A model generated the notes under the pieces. That model did not search any database. It saw only the letters and a program-made list of their open reading frames with translations, and was not told the DNA's origin. 64,000 nucleotides of DNA from CAZUDO01 sp964618895. Lineage in GTDB: Bacteria; Desulfobacterota; Binatia; DP-6. How positions within the stretch are numbered: the stretch's first letter is position 1; every line of letters begins with the position of its first letter. Of this stretch, positions 52,405-60,249 are shown one piece after another. Location of the stretch: positions 1 through 64,000 of the forward strand of contig CAZUDO010000056.1 in assembly GCA_964618895.1 (NCBI GenBank), read 5' to 3'. A program made the position numbers and the translations under genes.

Positions 52405-55400
52405 ATGCCCCGTGGACGCCGTTCCATCACCCGCCTTCCGCGCCTGCTGGCGCTTCCGCTGGCGCTCGGCCTGCTCTCGCCGGGCCGGGTCGTGGCGGCC
52501 AGGAAACCGCGTCCGGAGGCGTGTCCGCCGGGTCGGTTCGTGGCGCAGGCTGTCCGGCTGCTGCCCGGGGGCGACGCGGAGCCCGAGGCGATCGAGTTCG
52601 CGCCGCCCCGGGTCGCCATCGGGAGCCGGTGCGCGCCGGTGACCGTCAAGGTGAAGCCGCGTGCGACTGGGACCCGGGTGGCCGCCAAGTGGCGCGCATG
52701 TGCCGGGCTGGTGGGGAAGGCGACGCTCAGCGCCGAGATCGCGGCACCCGCATGCGCCGTCATGCGCGGGACGTTCCGCGCTCGCAAGGGGCGCGTCGAC
52801 GTGCGCTTCACGGCCATGCGTTCGGGGTGCGGTGACGGCGTCTTCGACCGCGGGCGCGTCGGCGAGCAGTGCGATGCCGGCGCCGGGTGCCGGGTGGGCG
52901 AGGAGTGCACGCCTGCGTGCACGTGCCAGCCGCGCACGGTGACCCCCACCACGACCCTCGTCCGCGCCAGCACGACCACGACGCGCGAGGCGACGACTTC
53001 CACAACCGCGGCTGTCGCCAGCACCACCACGACCACTCGCGGGCTCGTCACCACCACCACGCGCGTCGCGCCGCCGCCGACGTCCTCGACGCTGCCGCGC
53101 GACCTGTGCGGCGACGAGATCGTGACTGCCCCCGAGCAGTGCGATCCGCCCGGGAGCCTCACCTGCTACGACTCGGCCGCGGGCGCCTTCGTCGCCTGCG
53201 CCGCCGGCTGCCAGTGCGTCCCGGCGCCGTCCCGCTGTGGCGACGGCGTCGTACGCGGCGACGAGACGTGCGACCCGGGCGCACCGGGAAGCTGTCCCAC
53301 CGCGCAACGGTGCCGCTTCGACTGCTCGGCCTGCGACACCGTGTGCGGCGACCAAGCGGTCGGCCCGGGTGAGGTGTGCGATCCGCCCGGCACGGCCACC
53401 GGCTGCCCCGCGCAGCAGGTGTGCAATTTCGCCTGCGCCGGCTGCACGCGCTGCGGCAACGGCGTCGCTGATCCCGGCGAGCCGTGTGACACCCCGGGGG
53501 CGCAAGGTGCTTGCGCCGAAGGCCAGATCTGTCGCTACGACTGCACGACCTGCGACACCATCTGCGGCGACGGCATCCGCGGCCCGGGCGAGACCTGCGA
53601 CCCGCTCGGAGCGCAGGAGGCGTGCGCCGCCGACCAACGCTGCGCCTTCGATTGCCGGTCGTGCACGACGTGTGGCAACGGGACCCTGGATGCGGGCGAG
53701 CTGTGCGACCAGCCGTTCGTCGCCGGCCTGTGCGGGACAGGCGCGTTGTGTTCGGCCGACTGTCGGGCGTGCTTCCCGGTCTGCGGCGACGGCATCGTGG
53801 CCACGGGCGAAGTGTGCGATCCGCTCGCCGACCACGGCGGCTGCCCGGGTGAGGGTGAGGTGTGCCGCTTCTGCCAGCAGTGTTCCACCTGCGACAACGG
53901 CGCGCTCGACCCGGGCGAGGCATGCGATACACCCTTCGCGCAGGGGACGTGCCCCGACGGCACGTCCTGTCGTTTCGATTGCGGCGCGTGCGAGACCGTG
54001 TGCGGCGACCGGCGGGTCGGCCCGGGTGAGCGCTGCGACCCGCACGGCGAGCAGGGCACCTGCCCGGCGAACGAGATCTGCGTCGGGTGTGTCCAGTGCA
54101 CCGCCTGCGGCAACGGCACGATCGACCCCGGCGAGGCGTGCGACACGCCGGGGCAGCGCGGTACGTGTCGCGTGGGCGAGCAGTGCCAGTTCGACTGCCG
54201 GGCATGCAGCGCCGTGTGCGGCGACGGGGTGGTCGGCCCGGGCGAGACCTGCGATCGGCTGACGGGGTGTCCCGTGGGCCAGCTGTGCGACTTCCGGTGC
54301 CAGCGCTGCTCGACCTGCGGCAACGGCACCGTCGATGCGGGCGAGGTGTGCGAGCCGCCGGGCCAGTCGGGCACGTGCGGGACGGGTGCGCTCTGCTTCC
54401 TCGACTGCAGCGCGTGCTTCACGCCATGCGGCGACCGCGTGGTCGGCCCGGGGGAAGTGTGCGATCCCCCTGGGCAGCGCGGTGGGTGTGCCGACGGGGA
54501 GGTCTGCGGTCAAGGCTGCCGGGCGTGCTCGGCGTGCGGCAACGGCGTGGTCGACGCGGGCGAGACCTGCGAGCCCGGTGTGGCGTCGAGCTGTCCGGCG
54601 GGCCAGCGCTGCTTCGACTGCCGCACGTGCGAAACCGTGTGCGGGGACGGCCTGATCGGCTCGGGCGAGACCTGCGATCCGCCCGGCCAGCAGAGCGTGT
54701 GTGCCGGCGGCGAGGTGTGTGTCTTCGGCTGCCGGGCGTGCTCGCGCTGTGGCAACGGCACGCTCGATGCGGGGGAGACGTGCGATCGCCAGCAGCCGGG
54801 CACCTGTCCGCTGGGCCAGCTGTGCAACTTCGACTGCGCCGCGTGTCTCTCGGTGTGCGGCGATGGGCGGGTCGGCCCCGAGGAGGTGTGCGATCCGCCC
54901 GGACAACGGGGCGCCTGCCCCGAAGGGGAGACGTGCGGCCCCGGGTGCCGTATCTGCACCGCGTGCGGCAACGGGACGGTCGACGGCGGCGAGGCGTGCG
55001 ATCCGTTCCAGCCGGGCTCGTGTGCGACCGGCCAGCGCTGCCGGTTCGACTGTAGCGCCTGCGACACGGTGTGCGGCGACCGCGTGGTGGGTCCCGGCGA
55101 GGCGTGCGATCCCCCCGGGCAGCAGGGCGGCTGTGCGAGCGGCCAGATCTGCCAGGCGTGCGCCGAGTGCACGGCGTGCGGCAACGGGGTCGTCGACGCC
55201 GGCGAGGCGTGTGACGGCGCACGTCCCGATTCGTGTCCGGCCGGCGAGCAGTGCCGGACCGACTGCGCGGCGTGCTTCCCCATCTGTGGCGATCGCGTGG
55301 TGTCCGCCCGCGAGGCCTGTGATCCGCCCGGCGCGCAGGGGAGCTGCCCGGCCGGGCGGGTGTGCGACGAGGAGTGCACCGCCTGCACGGCGTGCGGCAA

Positions 55401-55728
55401 CGGCACGCTCGATGCGGGCGAAGGCTGCGAACCACCGTACGAACGGGGCACCTGCGCCGAAGGGACGTTCTGCGCCTTCGATTGCCGCGGCTGCGTGGCA
55501 GAGTGCGGCGACGAGCTGGTTGCGGGCGACGAGGTGTGCGACCCCCCGGGGCTGCCGGGCGACTGCCCGAGCCGCCAGGTGTGCAGCTACACCTGCGACG
55601 GCTGCTCGACGTGTGGCAACGGCGTCCTCGATGAAGGAGAAATCTGCGACCCGCCGTTCGAGCGCGGCCCGTGTGCCCGGAGCGAGGTATGCACGCACGA
55701 CTGCCGCGGGTGCGGGCCCGACGAGTGA
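52405..55728 (+). CDS. Secreted cysteine-rich repeat protein with 23 CGDG/CGNG units
   Basis: The protein has 1107 residues. A signal peptide (LPRLLALPLALGLLSPGRVV) is followed by a beta-rich domain of about 110 residues, a Thr-rich linker (TTTTREATTSTTAAVASTTT) and then about 23 units of some 36 residues to the end. Most units have six cysteines in the pattern CGNGTLDAGETC--------C-----C---C--C. Units starting CGD and CGN alternate, making a 72-residue super-repeat. The N-terminal domain recurs in the copper-enzyme-like protein at 57.2-59.5 kb. A disulfide-rich surface fibre is inferred. Confidence 0.8.
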   Translation: MPRGRRSITRLPRLLALPLALGLLSPGRVVAARKPRPEACPPGRFVAQAVRLLPGGDAEPEAIEFAPPRVAIGSRCAPVTVKVKPRATGTRVAAKWRACAGLVGKATLSAEIAAPACAVMRGTFRARKGRVDVRFTAMRSGCGDGVFDRGRVGEQCDAGAGCRVGEECTPACTCQPRTVTPTTTLVRASTTTTREATTSTTAAVASTTTTTRGLVTTTTRVAPPPTSSTLPRDLCGDEIVTAPEQCDPPGSLTCYDSAAGAFVACAAGCQCVPAPSRCGDGVVRGDETCDPGAPGSCPTAQRCRFDCSACDTVCGDQAVGPGEVCDPPGTATGCPAQQVCNFACAGCTRCGNGVADPGEPCDTPGAQGACAEGQICRYDCTTCDTICGDGIRGPGETCDPLGAQEACAADQRCAFDCRSCTTCGNGTLDAGELCDQPFVAGLCGTGALCSADCRACFPVCGDGIVATGEVCDPLADHGGCPGEGEVCRFCQQCSTCDNGALDPGEACDTPFAQGTCPDGTSCRFDCGACETVCGDRRVGPGERCDPHGEQGTCPANEICVGCVQCTACGNGTIDPGEACDTPGQRGTCRVGEQCQFDCRACSAVCGDGVVGPGETCDRLTGCPVGQLCDFRCQRCSTCGNGTVDAGEVCEPPGQSGTCGTGALCFLDCSACFTPCGDRVVGPGEVCDPPGQRGGCADGEVCGQGCRACSACGNGVVDAGETCEPGVASSCPAGQRCFDCRTCETVCGDGLIGSGETCDPPGQQSVCAGGEVCVFGCRACSRCGNGTLDAGETCDRQQPGTCPLGQLCNFDCAACLSVCGDGRVGPEEVCDPPGQRGACPEGETCGPGCRICTACGNGTVDGGEACDPFQPGSCATGQRCRFDCSACDTVCGDRVVGPGEACDPPGQQGGCASGQICQACAECTACGNGVVDAGEACDGARPDSCPAGEQCRTDCAACFPICGDRVVSAREACDPPGAQGSCPAGRVCDEECTACTACGNGTLDAGEGCEPPYERGTCAEGTFCAFDCRGCVAECGDELVAGDEVCDPPGLPGDCPSRQVCSYTCDGCSTCGNGVLDEGEICDPPFERGPCARSEVCTHDCRGCGPDE

Positions 55729-55737
55729 GCCCCCGCG

Positions 55738-57216
55738 CTACGCCCCGCGCGTCTCCACCACGACCGGCACGCCGCCGGCCGGGGCGACCGTGACCGTCCG
55801 CCGGACCCGCCGGGCCTGGTAGCCGGGGGCCAGCCGGAGGGTCGCGCGCGTGAACAGCTGTGCCAGGACGGTCTTCATCTCGTAGGTGGCGAACGCGGCC
55901 CCGATGCAACGCCGGGTGCCGCCGCCGAACGGAAGGAACGCGTACGGGTTCGGCCGCACGCCGACGAAGCGCCCCGGGTCGAAGCGCTCGGGCTCGGGCC
56001 AGAGGTCGGGACGGCGGTGGGCCAGGTACGCGCACGGCGAGGCGACCGCGCCGGCGGGCAGATGATGGCCGCCGATGTGGAGCGGCCGCGTGAGCTTCCG
56101 GCCCACGTTCCACACCACCGGATCGAGGCGGGCGGTCTCCTTGATCACGGCATCCAGGTACTCGAGGCGGCCGATGTGTGCGGGCTCGACCGGGCCGTGC
56201 CCGACCACACACCGCAGCTCGCCGCGGACCTGAGCGTGCACGTCGGGGTGGGAGAGCACCCGCCACACGGCCCACGCTAGCGAGGTGGCGGTGGTCTCGT
56301 GTCCCGCCATGAGCAGGGTGAACATCTCGTCGCGCAGCTCGAGATCGCTCATCGGCGCGCCCTGCTCGTCGCGCGCTTCGAGCAGCATGGAGAAGATGTC
56401 GTCGCGCCTGGCGGGGCCGGCGGCCCGCCGGCGGTGCATCTCGGCGTACAGCACCTCGTCGAGCGCGCGCAGCGCGCGCACGAACTGTCCCCACGGGCTC
56501 CACGGGCCGAGGTCGACGCGCAGGAAGCGCACCATGTGCATGGCGGCCAGCGGACTGTCGGCGAGGGCGAGGAAGCGCGCGACCAGCGGGCGCAGCCGGA
56601 CGAGCAGGCCAGGATCGTCCAGGCCGAATACCGTGCGCAGGATCACCTCCAGCGTGATGTGCTGAAAGCAGGCGTGTAGCGGGACCGGGGTGCCGAGCGG
56701 CAGCGCGTCGAGCGCCGCGTCCGTGATCTCCCGCATCGTCCGGCCGTAGGCCTGCATGCGCTCGCCGTGGAACGGCGGCAGCATGAGCCGGCGCTCGCGC
56801 AGGTGGCGCGCCCCGTCGAGTAGGAGAAGCGAGTTCCACCCGAGCAGCGCCCCCAGCCCCGCGTTGGCTTCGCCCGCCCGCAATTCCTCGACATCGCCCG
56901 TGAAGATCTGCCGGATCGCCTCCGGATGGCTGAAGAAGACCTGCGGCGGCATCCCCGGCAGCCGCACCGTGAAGCAGTCCCCGTACCGCCGCGCACACTC
57001 CTCCACGAACTCCCCCGGCCGCCACACGAACCGCACGCTCTGCACCAGCGCCGACGCCGCCGGCCCCGCCGGCAACGCGGGTGCGATGGTGGCCGCCGAT
57101 GCTGCTCGGTGGTGGGCCAGCTCGCGTCCTGTTTCCGACCCCTCATCGCCGCGCGCCGTACCGGGGACCCGAGCTGGCCCGCCACCGGCAGGCAGAGACT
57201 CCACGACCGCAGCCAT
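55738..57216 (-). CDS. Cytochrome P450
   Basis: The protein has 492 residues. The I-helix oxygen-binding motif is LMAGHETTATSLAW, the K-helix ExxR is in VIKETARLDP, and the haem-ligand loop is FLPFGGGTRRCIGAAFATYE with the proximal cysteine. The substrate is unknown. The ATG at 57216 overlaps the TGA of the copper-monooxygenase-like gene by one base, so translation of the two is coupled. The N-terminal 45 residues before the usual P450 start are low-complexity, so a later start cannot be excluded. Confidence 0.9.
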   Translation of the reverse strand: MAAVVESLPAGGGPARVPGTARGDEGSETGRELAHHRAASAATIAPALPAGPAASALVQSVRFVWRPGEFVEECARRYGDCFTVRLPGMPPQVFFSHPEAIRQIFTGDVEELRAGEANAGLGALLGWNSLLLLDGARHLRERRLMLPPFHGERMQAYGRTMREITDAALDALPLGTPVPLHACFQHITLEVILRTVFGLDDPGLLVRLRPLVARFLALADSPLAAMHMVRFLRVDLGPWSPWGQFVRALRALDEVLYAEMHRRRAAGPARRDDIFSMLLEARDEQGAPMSDLELRDEMFTLLMAGHETTATSLAWAVWRVLSHPDVHAQVRGELRCVVGHGPVEPAHIGRLEYLDAVIKETARLDPVVWNVGRKLTRPLHIGGHHLPAGAVASPCAYLAHRRPDLWPEPERFDPGRFVGVRPNPYAFLPFGGGTRRCIGAAFATYEMKTVLAQLFTRATLRLAPGYQARRVRRTVTVAPAGGVPVVVETRGA

Positions 57217-59483
57217 CAGAAGTCGCTCCTCTCGCACGCCGACCCCGGCGCGCAGTAGCCCGAGCCGAGCAGGATGAACATCTCGTCCTCGGTGGTGACC
57301 CCGCCGCCGAGCGGACAGGCGTCGCACATGCCGTCGCCCGCGCCGGGGCTGCTGTCGCACACCGCCGCGTCCCCACCGCACGGGTGCCCGCGGCGCGCGT
57401 AGTTGACGCACGCCCGCTCGCTCGCCGCGCACGGGCCGCCGGGGGCGATCGGGTTGGGCACCGGCGGCGAGGTGGAGGCGCGCTTCACGGTGGCCGGGTC
57501 CTCGAAGCCGTTGTCGAACACGGCGCAGTACTTGAACGTGCGGCTGGCGACCGCGTCGCCGTCGAGCGCGAGCGGCAGCGGGTAGCGGTACTGGATGGGA
57601 TCGCTGTAGTGCGTGGTCGCGGCCAGGGGTGGCCCGCTCTCCGGCATGCACCCGGGCCCGGGCGTGCACGGCGTGATGCCCGGCCCCCAGATGCGGAAGA
57701 GGACGCCACGCTTGTGGGTGTGCGACGTCAGCTCAAACAGGCGGGCCCCCTGCGGCAGGGTGTGCGTGGCGCAGTACTCACGGCGTTCGAACGGCGGCAC
57801 GTCGTGCACGAAGATGTGGCTGGTGTCGAAGATGCCGCGCAGGAAGGCCTGCCGGTCGTGCGCGCCCGCGAAGTAGAGGTTGTAGTACTGCTCGTTGGTG
57901 GTCGGCCGGTCGCTGACGTTGAAGGCGTGCGAGTTCCACACGATCACGCCGGAGACGGGGAGCGTCCAGAACACGCCCGCCGGGTATTCCTGCGCGTAGT
58001 GTGGCTGCTGCGAGCCGCCGATGATGGGCACGTTGTTGCCGTTGCCGAGATTGTCGAAGGCGTCGTCGGGGCCGTAGCCGATGCACGCCACCGACGACAC
58101 GATCTGCCCCGTACACCCGCCGCCGGTGCCGCAGGAGAGGGGGTCTTTCGGGTTGCAGGCCTGCCCGTCGTGGCTGCCGCCGCGGCAGGTGAAGGGGCCG
58201 AAGCGCGCGCGCGGATCGGTCACGTCGTAGCGGCCGCGGTAGTAGTGAATGATGCTGTGGTGCGAGTTTGGATCCTGCGTCAGGTCGGTGCGGTGGATGA
58301 GGAAGCAGGTCCGCCCGCTGCCCCAGAAGGCGTCGCACGGCACTTTCGCCTCGTCCGGGATCTGGGCCGAGAAGTCGTAGTAGGTGGCGTAGCAGACCTC
58401 GTCCTCGCCGTTGCGCCCGTCGCGGCTGCGGGGCGGGATAGGCCAGGGCGGTGCCTTTAGCTGTACGCCCTGGCCCGCGGGAGGGGGAGCGAGGGGGACG
58501 ATCTTGAGCGGCGCGGGAGGGGGCAGACAGGTGGCGAGCAGCCGGTCGGTGTCCTGGACGGCGCCGGTCTCGGGCGCGCCCGCCTGGATCCACAGACGGA
58601 CGGCCTCGAGCTCGGCGTCCGAGAGCGGCGCCCCGCCGTTCGGCATGCCCGCGCCGGGCACGGTGCCGTATTCGTCCGGGAGCGTGGCCTTGGCGAGCTT
58701 CTGCCAGAGGAAGCTCCGGCTCCGGTCGCCGGGCTGGACGCGGTGGAGAGACGGCACGGCGGTGGCCGGCACGTCGACCAGGTTGCGGTACGCGACCGGC
58801 GTGCGCAGGTCGAGCCCGCCGGCGCCTGCCTGGCCGTGACAGCCGGCGTTGGCGCAGTCGTGGCGGGCGAGGACGCGCTGCTGGATCGCTTCCCATGTGC
58901 CCGCGAATCGACCGTCGGCGCACGTGCAGGTGGCGGAGCAGCCGTCGCCGTCGGTCGCGTTGCCGTCGTCGCAGTCCTCGCCGGTGTCGAGGCTGCCGTC
59001 GCCGCAGCGCGGTCCGAGGACGCGCCGGCACTGCGGCCTGCAGGTGCTACGGTCGGGGGGCTCGCAGCCCTCGCGCTGCTCGGGGTCGATGCGGCCGTCG
59101 CCGCAGACGGAGGCGATCGCCGTGTAGGGTGTGCGCGCGAGACCGCGCGCGCGCACCGTGCCGCGCATGCGCGTGCATCCGGCGTCGACCCGGGCCTGCA
59201 GCCGGACCGTGCGGACGCTGCCGCAGTGGTCCCAGCGTGCCGTTACCTTCCAGCCCTGTCGCGTGCGCTGGCGGTGGGCTGTGGTGAAGCTGCAACCGAC
59301 GCCGCCGGAGAGGGCGACCTTCGCGGCGTCGAGCGTCACCGCAGGCAAGCGTGCCTCGTCGCCGACGAACGGCGGGCCGGCACCGTCGATGAGGTATCGG
59401 CCGGCGCAGGGTGGGGACTTGGCCGGCGCGGCGGTGGCGGCGACGAGGAGCGCGACAGCCGCGAGTAGCGGGTGCACGAGCAT
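57216..59483 (-). CDS. Secreted copper type II monooxygenase-like protein with Cys-rich and cytochrome-like modules
   Basis: The protein has 755 residues. A signal peptide (MLVHPLLAAVALLVAATAAP) is followed by the Cys-poor beta domain shared with the repeat protein, CGDG repeats (PRCGDGSLDTGEDCDDGNAT), then DCANAGCHGQAGAGG, a CX4CH cytochrome-like module. The C-terminal half resembles PHM/DBH: HH at 408-409 (NSHHSIIHYYRG), a histidine in WNSHAFNVSD, HxH in LTSHTHKRG and a Met ligand in TTEDEMFILLG (M735). It would hydroxylate a substrate outside the cytoplasm. GAGGAG precedes the ATG. Confidence 0.72.
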   Translation of the reverse strand: MLVHPLLAAVALLVAATAAPAKSPPCAGRYLIDGAGPPFVGDEARLPAVTLDAAKVALSGGVGCSFTTAHRQRTRQGWKVTARWDHCGSVRTVRLQARVDAGCTRMRGTVRARGLARTPYTAIASVCGDGRIDPEQREGCEPPDRSTCRPQCRRVLGPRCGDGSLDTGEDCDDGNATDGDGCSATCTCADGRFAGTWEAIQQRVLARHDCANAGCHGQAGAGGLDLRTPVAYRNLVDVPATAVPSLHRVQPGDRSRSFLWQKLAKATLPDEYGTVPGAGMPNGGAPLSDAELEAVRLWIQAGAPETGAVQDTDRLLATCLPPPAPLKIVPLAPPPAGQGVQLKAPPWPIPPRSRDGRNGEDEVCYATYYDFSAQIPDEAKVPCDAFWGSGRTCFLIHRTDLTQDPNSHHSIIHYYRGRYDVTDPRARFGPFTCRGGSHDGQACNPKDPLSCGTGGGCTGQIVSSVACIGYGPDDAFDNLGNGNNVPIIGGSQQPHYAQEYPAGVFWTLPVSGVIVWNSHAFNVSDRPTTNEQYYNLYFAGAHDRQAFLRGIFDTSHIFVHDVPPFERREYCATHTLPQGARLFELTSHTHKRGVLFRIWGPGITPCTPGPGCMPESGPPLAATTHYSDPIQYRYPLPLALDGDAVASRTFKYCAVFDNGFEDPATVKRASTSPPVPNPIAPGGPCAASERACVNYARRGHPCGGDAAVCDSSPGAGDGMCDACPLGGGVTTEDEMFILLGSGYCAPGSACERSDF

Positions 59484-59497
59484 CGGAATGGCTCCTC

Positions 59498-59707
59498 TCA
59501 GGCCGTGTGTGGGAGCGCCGCGGTCAGCCGGACGGTGGGGGTGATGGCGGGTCGTCCCCGGCGCAGCTCGGCGACTACGCCCGCGATCAGCACGGCCGCC
59601 GTGAAGGCCAGGCCGGCGAACACCAGGACGGCGAGCGGGCCGATGGCCAACGTGGTCGTGCTGGCCGCCGGAAGGATTGTGGTCGTCATCATGCCGGTGG
59701 TGAGCAT
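59498..59707 (-). CDS. Small single-helix membrane protein, divergent from kinase remnant/kinase 3 locus
   Basis: The protein has 69 residues: a polar N-terminus (MLTTGMMTTTILPAASTTTL), one hydrophobic helix (GPLAVLVFAGLAFTAAVLIA) and a tail with VVAELRRGRP. AGGAGGT lies 9 nt before the ATG. It ends 14 bp from the copper-enzyme gene. It is the counterpart of the protein at 42215-42427: similar size, the same position across a sigma-54 promoter, and a shared AELR tail pattern. Function unknown. Confidence 0.68.
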   Translation of the reverse strand: MLTTGMMTTTILPAASTTTLAIGPLAVLVFAGLAFTAAVLIAGVVAELRRGRPAITPTVRLTAALPHTA

Positions 59708-59808
59708 CGTCGTGAACCTCCTGGCCGCGCATCTCGCATGGACCGTGCCAGGCGGCGGAAGGCTCGCGAGCGCCGGAAATCCATACCTGGACTGCCGACG
59801 GATGGGGT

Positions 59809-59834
59809 CCGGTGCATGTTCTCCAGTGCACCGG
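59809..59834. promoter_or_regulatory. Inverted repeat, candidate activator site of second kinase locus
   Basis: CCGGTGCA (59809-59816) and TGCACCGG (59827-59834) are perfect 8-bp inverted repeats with a 10-nt spacer. They lie about 95-120 nt upstream of the -24 element, the usual distance for sigma-54 enhancer-binding proteins. The rest of 59708-59927 holds no gene. Confidence 0.5.
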
Positions 59835-59927
59835 GGTGCGTAGGCGTTTGGGCGGCGGTTCACGTCGCCACCCGGAGGATCCCTGCCCCGGCGGGAACAT
59901 TGCAGGCAGCCGGGAAGTGTGGGTAGC

Positions 59928-59942
59928 TGGCACTCTCCTTGC
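59928..59942 (+). promoter_or_regulatory. Sigma-54 (-24/-12) promoter of the second kinase locus
   Basis: TGGCACTCTCCTTGC matches the TGGCAC-N5-TTGC consensus with GG and GC 10 nt apart. The GG lies 34 nt before the ATG of the kinase remnant (59963), the same geometry as at the first locus, and the bases just upstream (GAAGTGTGGGTAGC) are also shared. Confidence 0.8.
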
Positions 59943-59962
59943 CTCAGACCGAGGAGATGTCC

Positions 59963-60249
59963 ATGACGGCGCACCGTGACGAGCTTCGCTTCGAGCCGGT
60001 CGACGTGGCCAGCGTCACGGCCGCTGCTGACGGCGAGAAGCTGCGCCAGGTTTTGGTCAACCTGATCGAGAACGCCATCGACGCGCTCGGGGAGAGCCCG
60101 AACGGACGGCGGCTCGCGCTCGCGGTCGACACGGAGCGCGATCACGTCACCCTGCGCGTATCGGACAACGGACCGGGCGGATCACCGCGGAGGATGCGGG
60201 GGGCATGACGTTTCGCATCGAGCTGCCTCTGGGGACGCGTCATGGCTGA
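59963..60249 (+). pseudogene. Histidine kinase remnant (ATPase-domain scraps)
   Basis: GAGGAG then ATG at 59963 start a frame reading RDELRFEPVDVASVTA and LRQVLVNLIENAIDALGESP, followed by VTLRVSDNGPGG. These match the region after the H-box and the N-box of the four intact kinases. The membrane and GAF parts, the H-box and the G-box are missing. A shifted frame then supplies the kinase end (ITAEDAGGMTFRIELPLG) and stops at 60249, overlapping the start of kinase 3 by 8 bp. The promoter, start and stop-start junction survived the deletions. Confidence 0.7.

Noticed and set aside
53535..57025. Long open frames on the minus strand across the cysteine-repeat gene
   Set aside because: They mirror the codon bias of the plus-strand CGDG/CGNG repeats and give only Ser/Pro/Arg-rich sequence without family similarity.
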